From positions 1 to 6,616 of the forward strand of contig JBEIRG010000245.1 of the NCBI GenBank assembly GCA_040376155.1: a stretch of 6,616 nucleotides of DNA, written 5' to 3'. Below the pieces are notes generated by a model. That model had not been told where the DNA came from. It did not search any database and saw nothing but the letters and a program-made list of their open reading frames with translations. How positions within the stretch are numbered: position 1 is the stretch's first letter; every line of letters starts with the position of its first letter. Positions 1-5,873 of this stretch are shown piece after piece. The DNA is from CADCWF01 sp903864575. GTDB lineage: Bacteria; Chloroflexota; Chloroflexia; Thermomicrobiales; UBA6265. The position numbers and the translations under genes were made by a program.

Positions 1-1
1 C

Positions 2-157
2 CGCATCATCCGCGAGGACGCCGGCCAGGACATGGTCGAGTACGCGCTGGTCCTCGGCGTCATCGCCATCGCCGGCATCACCGCCATCATCGCCCTCGGC
101 CCCAAGGTCGCCGACCTCTGGACCGACGCCAACACCGGCGTCCCCGCCGTCGACTAG
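2..157 (+). CDS. flp: Flp/Fap-type pilin, C-terminal 51 residues (5' truncated by window edge)
   Basis: The gene enters from the left edge in the frame starting at base 2 and ends at TAG (155-157). Flp pilins are short type IVb pilin subunits. They are exported, cut by a dedicated prepilin peptidase and assembled by the Tad secretion machinery into surface fibres for adhesion. The fragment reads RIIREDAGQDMVEYALVLG and continues as a hydrophobic helix rich in Ile and Ala. The Flp processing signal is visible: a Gly followed by Q-D-M-V-E-Y, with Glu at +5 and Tyr at +6 of the mature protein. About 20 hydrophobic residues follow, then a short polar tail (KVADLWTDANTGVPAVD). Only the few leader residues before the window are missing, consistent with a protein of about 55-65 residues. 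Other tad genes would be expected to the left but are not visible. Confidence 0.9.
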   Translation, partial: RIIREDAGQDMVEYALVLGVIAIAGITAIIALGPKVADLWTDANTGVPAVD

Positions 158-203
158 CAACCACCTCACCCATCTACCCAGGGGGGAACACGGGGGAAAC
201 GCA

Positions 204-231
204 CGGGCGCGGGTCGATCGACCCGCGCCCG
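204..231. terminator. Perfect 28-bp GC palindrome between convergent flp and merB-like genes
   Basis: The arms CGGGCGCGGGTCGA and TCGACCCGCGCCCG are exact reverse complements with no spacer, centred on 217/218. The element sits 47 bp after the flp stop and 63 bp after the merB-like stop, so it is well placed as a bidirectional terminator. On the minus side it is followed almost at once by GCGTTT and a C-run (203-192). On the plus side the tail is poor in T (GTGCCATGTCTTC). With no spacer, the RNA hairpin would lose a few central pairs to form its loop. A protein-binding palindrome is the alternative. Confidence 0.7.
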
Positions 232-293
232 GTGCCATGTCTTCAACCTCCGTCCTCGCGGTTTGCCTTCGAGCTCCTGCCGCCGGGTCCTGC

Positions 294-965
294 TCAGGCC
301 TCCCAGAACGCCCCATGAAACCCCGCCGCCGCGAACCGCCGCGCCGTATCCTCCGGCGTATGCCCCCGGAATGCCGGGTCCAGCGCATCCCCAAACCAGG
401 CCACCGCCGCCCGCCACGCCTCATCCAGCGACAGCATCGCTCCCGGCTCCCGACCCCGCGCCGCGCACCACGCCCGCACACCCTCCTCCGACCGGAAGAG
501 CAGCATCGACCCTCATGTCTCGAAGAAATCCTCCGTCCACTCCCGCTGCGGCAGCAGCAGGTGCACGACCCCCTCCCCCTCCGGTTTCCCGCCGCGCACC
601 GCAATCCGCGACGCTCCCCCATCCTCCGCGTACACCCCCGCGATCTCCCCGTCCGCATCCAGCGCCGCGAGAATCCCGAACGTGTCCCACGCGCAATTCG
701 CCCACCACTCCTTCCCGCCCGACCTCACCGCGAACGGCGTCTCCACATTGGAAAACGGGTGCGCCATGATCACCGCGCGGTCCGCGGCCAGCACCAGGTG
801 ATGGTGGTCATCCAGCCAGTCCAGCGCCGCCGCCGTCGCCTCGGCGTCCAGCCCCAGCGCCGCCGCGATCTCTCCCTCCCCCGGCGCCCTCCCATGCTCG
901 GCCATGATCTCGAACACGTACTGCCGCACCGGCCACGCCGCCGCTGGTTCATTCACCTCGCTCAT
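294..965 (-). CDS. MerB-like organomercurial (alkylmercury) lyase family protein with in-frame TGA, probable selenoprotein
   Basis: MerB cleaves carbon-mercury bonds by protonolysis in the cytosol, using Cys96, Asp99 and Cys159. From the ATG at 963-965 the frame gives 150 residues, TGA (513-515), then 72 more residues to TGA (294-296), 223 in all if the first TGA is decoded. Residues about 12-60 resemble the N-terminal winged-helix part. MAHPFSNVETPF (67-78) and WWANCAWDTFG (87-97) match the catalytic core, giving Cys91 and Asp94 for Cys96 and Asp99. VHLLLPQ resembles MerB's VSLVLPQ, and SMLLFRSEEGVRAW after the TGA matches the HFFAS region. Counting back from it puts the TGA on Cys159. Both halves are in one frame with no indel. 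A GTG start at 1005-1007 would add 14 residues, but homology begins near VRQYVFE. No other mer gene is in view, so the true substrate is open. If the TGA is not decoded, this is a pseudogene or a truncated 150-residue protein. Confidence 0.8.
478..506 (-). promoter_or_regulatory. Candidate bacterial SECIS hairpin for the TGA at 513-515
   Basis: Downstream of the TGA on the minus strand, CTCTTCC (500-494), loop GGTC (493-490) and GGAGGAG (489-483) form a 7-bp stem with one G-U pair. Five more pairs, partly wobble, extend it across a single bulged G (501) to 506/478. The loop starts 20 nt after the TGA. From memory of E. coli fdhF, the GG of its AGGUCU loop lies 19-20 nt after UGA, and SelB recognises the GGUC-type apical loop. 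The stem lies inside the coding sequence, as bacterial SECIS elements do. The bulged U of the E. coli element is absent. This is an inference from hand folding. Confidence 0.55.
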
Positions 966-1035
966 CCCGCGCGCTGTCCCTTCCCGCTCGCCCGCACCGG
1001 TCCGCACCCGCTGCCCTGATTGTGCCCGACCATGT

Positions 1036-1156
1036 TGCCGTCATTCCAAGAGACGCAGGGTGACAACGTGCCCGGGAATCGCTGAGCCCACCCCCGATGC
1101 CCGATGCCCGATGCCCGATGCCCCCGATCGGTTGCCGAACAACGTGCCGTCATCCC
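1036..1156. repeat. Two copies of a dispersed-type intergenic repeat motif
   Basis: TGCCGTCATTCC (1036-1047) recurs as TGCCGTCATCCC (1145-1156), each followed by a purine-rich stretch (AAGAGACGCAGGG; GAGGAACAAGGGATCTC). ACAACGTGCC also occurs twice (1063-1072 and 1139-1148). The motif resembles the 'GTCATCC(T/C)GAG...GGATCTC' elements that are scattered between genes of many Chloroflexota and other bacteria. That resemblance is from memory. The copies are short and degenerate. Confidence 0.5.
1094..1121. repeat. Tandem heptamer CCGATGC, four perfect copies
   Basis: Units start at 1094, 1101, 1108 and 1115 without mismatch, followed by CCCCGATCGG. The period equals that of the large array at 4428-4756, and the core is similar (GCCCGAT here, AGCCGAT there). 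It lies between the two minus-strand genes and is not coding. Confidence 0.85.
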
Positions 1157-1235
1157 GAGGAACAAGGGATCTCGTACAGGCGCCGGGGAGACCGCATCTC
1201 TCCACCCTCGGGTTGACGGAATGTCCGGCAAACGC

Positions 1236-1273
1236 CGCGGCCCCACTCCCGATGCAACGGGAGCGGGGCCGCG
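1236..1273 (-). terminator. Strong hairpin terminator after the LuxR-family gene
   Basis: CGCGGCCCCACTCCCG (1236-1251) and CGGGAGCGGGGCCGCG (1258-1273) pair over 16 bp with one A/C mismatch in this strand's RNA (G-T on the minus strand) around a six-base loop. The element starts 40 bp after the stop codon of the LuxR-family gene. On the minus strand it is followed directly by GCGTTT (1235-1230), a short T-tract, as would suit a rho-independent terminator in a GC-rich genome. Confidence 0.8.
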
Positions 1274-1313
1274 ATGACGATTTCCCCTCATTCGCAAGGC
1301 GCCCGAATGTCCC

Positions 1314-3983
1314 CTACACCGACCGCCGGAAGATCTCCACGCTCTGCGGGTGAAGCACCGCCTGTGTCCGCGTCGTCACCCCCAGCTTGCGGAACAGCGA
1401 CACCATGTGCCGCTTCACCGTCGCCTGCGCGATGAACAGTTCTTCCGCGATCTGCTTGTTGGTCAGCCCGCGCCGCAGCGCGTGCAGCACCTCGAGTTCC
1501 CGCCGCGTCAGCACCAGCGTATCCATCGACGGAATGGCCTCGCCGCCCGATGCTCCCGTCTCCCTCCCCTCCCGCGGGATCAGCGCCAGCGCCACCGCCG
1601 CGTCGAGGTTCCCCCCTGCCTCCAGTCGCCGCAGGATCGGGCCGATCCGCTCGCCATCCTCCACGAATGGCCGCACCAGCCCCCGACCGATTCCCAGCGC
1701 GAGCGCCTCCGCCAGCGTCTCCTCCGCCGCCTCCCCCTCACCGAGGGCCTCCAGCGCCCACGCCTCCACCGTCCGCGCCCGCACCCCGACCAGTCTGCCC
1801 GACCGCCCCCGCTTCCGCCGGCAGATCTCCACCGCCTCCCGCACTCCCGACCGTTCGCCCCACGTCGCCAGCACCCGCGCCCGCGTCAGCAGCACCGATT
1901 CCACCAGGCTCATCGGCTGCCGCCCCGTCGGGGTCGGCAGCGCCGCCAGGATCGCCATCGCCGCATCGATCTCCCCGGCCAGCGCCGCCCGCCGCGCCCG
2001 GACGGAGCGCGCCAGCGTCAGCAGATCGTGATTCGCCGACAGGCTCAGCAGCCGGATGTAGCGGTCCGCGATCTCCAGCGCCTCCGCTCCCCGCCCGGTC
2101 ACCCGGAACAGCAGGGCGCGCCCGAAGACCGCATCCTGGTAGGCGGTAAAGGTCATCAGCCCGGAGTAGGCGAGCGCCTGGTGCCGATCGAACGCCTCCT
2201 CCGCCTCCGGCAGCGCGTTCATCGCCAGCAGCGCGTTCCCCTCCAGCGAGGCGGCCCACGTCTGCCTGCTCGGCAGCCCCACTTTGCGACCGATCTCCCC
2301 CAGCCGCACTGCCGCCTCCGCCGCCATGATCGGATTGCCATCGAGCAAGTACACGACCGCCTCGGTCATCGGCACCGACGTCGCGTAGGCATCATTCGGC
2401 GGGTGATGCTCCCGCGCCCAGCCCTCGATCGACGCGATCGCCCGGCCGGGGTCCCCGCGCAGCACGTCCGCCATCGCAGGCACGTGAATCTCCGTCCCCA
2501 GCCCGAGATACCCACCCTCCGGCAGCAGCGCGCGCGCCTCGTCGAGCATCGCGAGCGCCCCGTCGAGATTCATCGCGCTCGTCATCATGATGTTGGCGCG
2601 GGTCGCCAGAATGAACGGCCGCAGCGCCACCCGCTCCCCCGCCGGGCCCGCCGCCAGCAACGCTTCCGCCCTATCCAGCACGGCCATCCCCGCGACGGAG
2701 GCCCCCCGGATCATCAGGCAGACCCCCCGCGCGAGCAGCAGCCGCGGGCGCGTCGCCACCGTCGCCTCCGGCAGCCGCGCGAGCCACATCTCCAGCAAGG
2801 AGAAGTGCAGCCGCTCCTCCACCGTGAACGCGTGCTCCTCCACCAGCGTCGCCGCCCGATCCACATCGCCGCCCAGCAACGCGTGCGTGATCGCGGCGTC
2901 GATGTCGCCATGCTCCGTGAACCAATCGCTCGCCGCTCGCCGCGCCTCCGCGATCCACGCCGCGCCGGGATGCGCGCGGGCGCGCTCCAGCAACGCGCCG
3001 CGGAAAAGCGGCTCGATGGCGAACCACTCGCCCGCCCGGTCCTGCTGGACGAGGAAGGCATGCCCCGCCGCAAGGTGGGCGAGCATCGCGCGGAACGCGG
3101 GCGCATCCACCGGTCGCCCCAGCATCGCCGCGCACAACTCCCCGGAGATGCGCTCCACGGCCGCCGCCGCCAGCAGCGGTTCGAGGTGATCGGGGGGCGT
3201 CTGCTCCAGCGCCGCGTCCATCAGCAACTCGCGACTCGCGGCTCCGGCCTGCTCCATCGCGGCCGGCGCGCCGCCGGTCATCGCCGCCAGCCGCAGCCCC
3301 GCCGCCCAGCCCTCCAGCCCGCGCGCAGCCTCCGGCGACACCCCATGCGATGCCAGAAAGCCCGCCGCCTCGTCCGGCGTGAACATCAGCATCGCCGCGT
3401 CGATCGAGGCCGCCTGCGCGTGCGCCAGCAACTTCCCGAGGTCGATCAGCGCCGCCGAGCGGGTCACCAGCACCAGCGCCAGTTCCGGCGCGGGGTACCG
3501 CACCAGCGCCTGCAGCAGCGCCGCCGACTCCGGGCTGGACGCCAGGTGCGCGTCGTCGATCACCAGCCCGGTCCGCTCCGGGAGATCGTGCATCGCATCC
3601 GCCAGCGCCTCGCCCAGCGCGCCGCCATCCGGCACCTCCGGCAGCAGCAGCAGCGCGTCGAGCCCATCGCCGAACCCGGGGTGGACGGTCCGCAGCGCCG
3701 CCACCAGGTGACGCAGCAACCGGACATGATCCGCGTCCTGCTCATCGAGCGCGAGCCACGCCGTCGGCAGCGGCGTCTGCGCCGCCCAGAGCGCGGCTGC
3801 CGTCGTCTTCCCGAAGCCGACCGGGGCGAGCACGACCGTCAGGGGCAGCGCCGTCGCCGCCGCGAACGCCTCGTTCATCCGTGGCCGGGGAACCAGATCC
3901 CCCGGCAACCCGGGCCGCCGCAGTTTCGATCGAAGCACCGCGCCTGTGCGCATCGCTCCTCCGGCTCCCATCTGGATGTCCAT
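1314..3983 (-). CDS. LuxR-family ATP-dependent transcriptional regulator, MalT-like (LAL type)
   Basis: This is a large signal-transducing ATPase regulator of 889 residues, the usual length for MalT-type LuxR proteins (about 850-950). In order: the N-terminal SKLRRPGLPGDLVPRPR leader typical of the family; Walker A APVGFGKTT (53-61; the common form is APAGFGKTT); Walker B GLVIDDAH (138-145); a long Ala/Leu-rich helical middle expected to hold TPR-like repeats that sense ligand or partner proteins; and a C-terminal LuxR helix-turn-helix (825 to about 875), LTRRELEVLHALRRGLTNKQ followed by IAEELFIAQATVKRHMVSLF. ATP and inducer binding normally trigger oligomerisation and activation. The inducer and targets are unknown. 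The ATG at 3981-3983 has AAGGG seven bases upstream. A GTG at 3996-3998 would add five residues. The extreme C-terminus (AVLHPQSVEIFRRSV) departs from the usual A-R-x-L-G-L ending. The gene stands alone, with its own promoter and terminator. Confidence 0.93.
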   Translation of the reverse strand: MDIQMGAGGAMRTGAVLRSKLRRPGLPGDLVPRPRMNEAFAAATALPLTVVLAPVGFGKTTAAALWAAQTPLPTAWLALDEQDADHVRLLRHLVAALRTVHPGFGDGLDALLLLPEVPDGGALGEALADAMHDLPERTGLVIDDAHLASSPESAALLQALVRYPAPELALVLVTRSAALIDLGKLLAHAQAASIDAAMLMFTPDEAAGFLASHGVSPEAARGLEGWAAGLRLAAMTGGAPAAMEQAGAASRELLMDAALEQTPPDHLEPLLAAAAVERISGELCAAMLGRPVDAPAFRAMLAHLAAGHAFLVQQDRAGEWFAIEPLFRGALLERARAHPGAAWIAEARRAASDWFTEHGDIDAAITHALLGGDVDRAATLVEEHAFTVEERLHFSLLEMWLARLPEATVATRPRLLLARGVCLMIRGASVAGMAVLDRAEALLAAGPAGERVALRPFILATRANIMMTSAMNLDGALAMLDEARALLPEGGYLGLGTEIHVPAMADVLRGDPGRAIASIEGWAREHHPPNDAYATSVPMTEAVVYLLDGNPIMAAEAAVRLGEIGRKVGLPSRQTWAASLEGNALLAMNALPEAEEAFDRHQALAYSGLMTFTAYQDAVFGRALLFRVTGRGAEALEIADRYIRLLSLSANHDLLTLARSVRARRAALAGEIDAAMAILAALPTPTGRQPMSLVESVLLTRARVLATWGERSGVREAVEICRRKRGRSGRLVGVRARTVEAWALEALGEGEAAEETLAEALALGIGRGLVRPFVEDGERIGPILRRLEAGGNLDAAVALALIPREGRETGASGGEAIPSMDTLVLTRRELEVLHALRRGLTNKQIAEELFIAQATVKRHMVSLFRKLGVTTRTQAVLHPQSVEIFRRSV

Positions 3984-4078
3984 GCCCCCGCCCTTCACGC
4001 CCCATCCGATTGCCAGCGTGACAGCACTCCAGCACCCAATACCGGGTCCGCCGCGTCGCGCTGAACAAGGATGAGGTG

Positions 4079-4106
4079 AGTATAGGACCGTGCCCGCGCC
4101 GGTCTA
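4079..4106 (-). promoter_or_regulatory. Predicted sigma-70-type promoter of the LuxR-family gene
   Basis: On the minus strand the -35 box TAGACC (4106-4101) and the -10 box TATACT (4084-4079, 5 of 6 to consensus) are separated by 16 bp. TATACT is a rare AT-rich island in this GC-rich sequence. Transcription would start near 4072, giving a leader of about 90 nt before the ATG at 3983. Confidence 0.6.
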
Positions 4107-4130
4107 CGGGGTCCGGGGTGCAAAAACGGA

Positions 4131-4177
4131 CCATTCCGGAGGGAGACTCCCCCCAGCCGCAGCCATTCCGGACGAAT
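4131..4177. repeat. Direct repeats CCATTCCGGA, possible operator
   Basis: CCATTCCGGA is found at 4131-4140 and 4163-4172, exactly 32 bp apart (about three helical turns). A related GAATCCGGAG follows at 4174-4183. All lie 25-77 bp upstream of the -35 box of the LuxR-family gene, the position expected for activator sites. A perfect GGGAGACTCCC palindrome (4141-4151) lies between them. Use as an operator is an inference. Confidence 0.4.
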
Positions 4178-4380
4178 CCGGAGCCTTGCCCCGGTTTCTC
4201 CTGCCACAGACTCCGCAGCGGGCCGCAGCATGCGCGCTCGTCACCCGGCGATCCGGCCGGTGGGCAACCCCAGCGGGATCACCAGTCGCGCGATCGCCAG
4301 CGCGCCATCGGTGACCCGCCTCGATGACCCGCTCCCCGCCTTGTCGCCATGCGGATCGACGGCCACCGCCAAACGCCGGC

Positions 4381-4402
4381 GGCCCCCGCCGAAGCAGGGG
4401 CC
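4381..4402 (-). terminator. UUCG-capped hairpin downstream of patatin gene and heptamer array
   Basis: Read on the minus strand, GGCCCCTGC, loop TTCG and GCGGGGGCC form a 9-bp stem with one T-G pair, closed by the very stable C(UUCG)G loop. GCGTTT follows four bases later (4376-4371). It is the first strong hairpin a transcript of the patatin gene would meet, but it lies about 350 bases after the stop, beyond the repeat array. If it is the real terminator, the array is transcribed into the 3' UTR. Confidence 0.6.
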
Positions 4403-4427
4403 ACCATCACGATCGCATCCACCCCTT

Positions 4428-4756
4428 AGCCATCAGCCGTCAGCCGTCAGCCGATAGCCGACAGCCGTCAGCCGTCAGCCGTCAGCCGTCAGCCGTCAGC
4501 CGATAGCCGTCAGCCGTCAGCCGTCAGCCGTCAGCCGATAGCCGATAGCCGACAGCCAATATCCGACAGCCGTCAGCCGTCAGCCGTCAGCCGTCAGCCG
4601 TCAGCCGTCAGCCGATAGCCGACAGCCAATATCCGACAGCCGTCAGCCGTCAGCCGATAGCCGTCAGCCGTCAGCCGATAGCCGTCAGCCGTCAGCCGAT
4701 AGCCGTCAGCCGATAGCCGTCAGCCGATAGCCGTCAGCCGTCAGCCGTCAGCCGCT
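4428..4756. repeat. Phased 7-bp tandem array, 46 units plus one degenerate unit
   Basis: Units of the form AGCCNNN run without a single insertion or deletion from 4428 to 4749. A forty-seventh, AGCCGCT (4750-4756), overlaps the patatin stop codon. By hand count: 28 AGCCGTC, 10 AGCCGAT, 3 AGCCGAC, 2 AGCCAAT, 2 ATCCGAC and 1 AGCCATC. Variation is almost confined to the last three positions. On the minus strand the main unit reads TGACGGC, so each carries a TGA, and because seven is not a multiple of three all frames are closed within three units. The plus-strand frames give only a repetitive S-R-Q-P-S-A-V peptide and are not taken as coding. The array lies wholly 3' of the patatin gene. Confidence 0.97.
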
Positions 4757-5873
4757 ACTCCCAGAACGCCGTGATCTTCGCCACGTCCTCGCCGGCCCGC
4801 TGCTTCCCGTAGGCCATCGCCGGGTTGATGTACTGCGGGTCCATGTTGCTGGTCATGGTGGTCATCCCGGGCAGCAGCCCGGCCACCACCAGCATCGTCT
4901 TCGTCCCGTTCGCCTCCAGGTACTCGATCTCCTGCTGCAGCGTGTCCGGGATGCCGATATTCGTCAGGTGCGACGTCACCGCGTCCCGCCCGCCGTCCGA
5001 CAGCGAGAAGATCAGCGCCCGCTTCACCCCGCCCACCACGTCGGCATGGGTGTTGCTGCAGCTCATCGCGCCGTCCATGCACAGCCGGTTCTTCAGGAAG
5101 GTCGGCCCCATCTGACCCGGCAGCGACGCGCTCGCCGCGCAGGCCACGTCGATCGGGATTCCGTCCTCCGACGACACCACCAGCCGCTCGCCCGTGTAGC
5201 AGTCGTTCGCCGAGGTGTGCAGTTTCGGCGACGGCCAGTCGGTGACGTTGATGAACTCCCCGACCGCCTTGTAGAACTCGTCCGGTCCCGCGCCGTTGTT
5301 CGCCGCCAGCGCCGCCCGCCCGATGGACTGCACCGCCTCCGGCGTGTAGGCGTCGGCCTTGACCGCGGCCTCCCGGCCCCGATCCTGGCTCGGGTTCGGA
5401 TGGCTGTTGGGGATCAGCTTGGCGAACAGCCACGGGAAATCCCCGAGGGCGTCGAGTTCCTGCGTCATCGCCGCCAGCTGGTTGGAAAAGAGAATCGCCC
5501 CCATGAGCGACCCCGCCGACGTGCCGACCGCGATGTCCGCCTTGGTCAGGTCGATCCCCGCCTGCTGCAGCACCCCCAGGTACCCGGCGTAGAAGCTCAG
5601 CATGTAGGCCCCGCCGCCGCTCAGCACCAGGCCGCGGTCCAGCCCCTTGCCCGGCATCGGCGTGTACGGAATCGGATGCGCCAGCCCATCGTCCCATCCG
5701 GCCGCCGCCGCTGCCCACGCCTTCGGGTCCCCACCAAAGGGAAGCTCACCCGCGGCCGGCGTTCCAGCCGCCGGAAGCGACCCCGCGAACGCCCGCTCGG
5801 GTCCGCCGGCAAGCCCGGTCCCCGCCGCGATGGCGCCAGTCGACAGCGCTGAGAGAAACGTTCGTCGTCGCAT
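4755..5873 (-). CDS. Patatin-like phospholipase family protein, exported (probable Tat signal)
   Basis: Patatin-family enzymes are lipid acyl hydrolases (phospholipase A/lipase) that use a Ser-Asp dyad. The 372-residue protein begins MRRRTFLSALSTGAIAAG, a twin-arginine-type signal (RRxFL followed by a hydrophobic stretch) with a probable cleavage site after A-F-A at residue 30, so it should act outside the membrane. The mature part has the oxyanion-hole loop LVLSGGGAYM (82-91), the nucleophile elbow GTSAG (117-121, Ser119) and the DGA motif with Asp267 (MDGAMS). The dyad is complete. The frame stays open upstream to 6008, but the start at 5871-5873 is preferred because the signal peptide begins there and AAAGGA lies upstream. 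The stop TAG (4755-4757) falls in the first unit of the heptamer array. The phospholipid or ester substrate cannot be told from the sequence. No partner gene is adjacent on this strand. Confidence 0.92.
   Translation of the reverse strand: MRRRTFLSALSTGAIAAGTGLAGGPERAFAGSLPAAGTPAAGELPFGGDPKAWAAAAAGWDDGLAHPIPYTPMPGKGLDRGLVLSGGGAYMLSFYAGYLGVLQQAGIDLTKADIAVGTSAGSLMGAILFSNQLAAMTQELDALGDFPWLFAKLIPNSHPNPSQDRGREAAVKADAYTPEAVQSIGRAALAANNGAGPDEFYKAVGEFINVTDWPSPKLHTSANDCYTGERLVVSSEDGIPIDVACAASASLPGQMGPTFLKNRLCMDGAMSCSNTHADVVGGVKRALIFSLSDGGRDAVTSHLTNIGIPDTLQQEIEYLEANGTKTMLVVAGLLPGMTTMTSNMDPQYINPAMAYGKQRAGEDVAKITAFWE

Larger units (their letters stand above)
966..1313. other. Intergenic region upstream of the merB-like gene
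   Basis: This stretch holds the 5' flank of the merB-like gene (966 to about 1060), a dispersed-type repeat in two copies, a 7-bp tandem repeat (1094-1121) and the hairpin that ends the LuxR gene (1236-1273). I see no convincing coding frame. A possible -10 (CACAAT, 1018-1023, minus strand) has no good -35 at normal spacing, so I do not call a promoter. Confidence 0.6.
3984..4427. other. Intergenic region between the LuxR-family gene and the heptamer array
   Basis: It holds the promoter and leader of the LuxR-family gene (3984-4106), a pair of direct repeats (4131-4177) and a UUCG-capped hairpin (4381-4402). From about 4178 to 4380 I see no gene, RNA or clear repeat. The frames open there are proline/arginine-rich with no recognisable motif. 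Confidence 0.6.

Noticed and set aside
294..506. A separate 70-residue minus-strand gene starting at the ATG at 504-506
   Set aside because: It is in the same frame as the upstream half, nine bases after the TGA, and matches only the C-terminal part of MerB-like proteins. It is better read as the continuation of one recoded gene.
237..1019. Long plus-strand frames across the merB-like gene
   Set aside because: They are low-complexity Arg/Pro-rich translations opposite a gene with clear family motifs.
962..1297. Minus-strand 111-codon frame upstream of the merB-like gene
   Set aside because: It spans the terminator hairpin, the heptamer repeat and the dispersed repeats. Its peptide is a translation of repeat DNA.
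1350..4064. A 904-codon plus-strand open frame fully antisense to the LuxR-family gene
   Set aside because: The translation is Arg/Pro/Gln/His-rich with no motif, as expected from reading a high-GC gene backwards. The minus-strand frame has Walker A, Walker B and HTH motifs.
4324..4506. Plus-strand frame giving repeated S-R-Q-P-S-A-V peptides in the heptamer array
   Set aside because: It is an automatic product of a 7-bp repeat read in three-base steps and enters the array by chance from non-coding sequence.
4428..4756. CRISPR array
   Set aside because: The units are 7 bp and contiguous, with no 25-40 bp repeats and no unique spacers.
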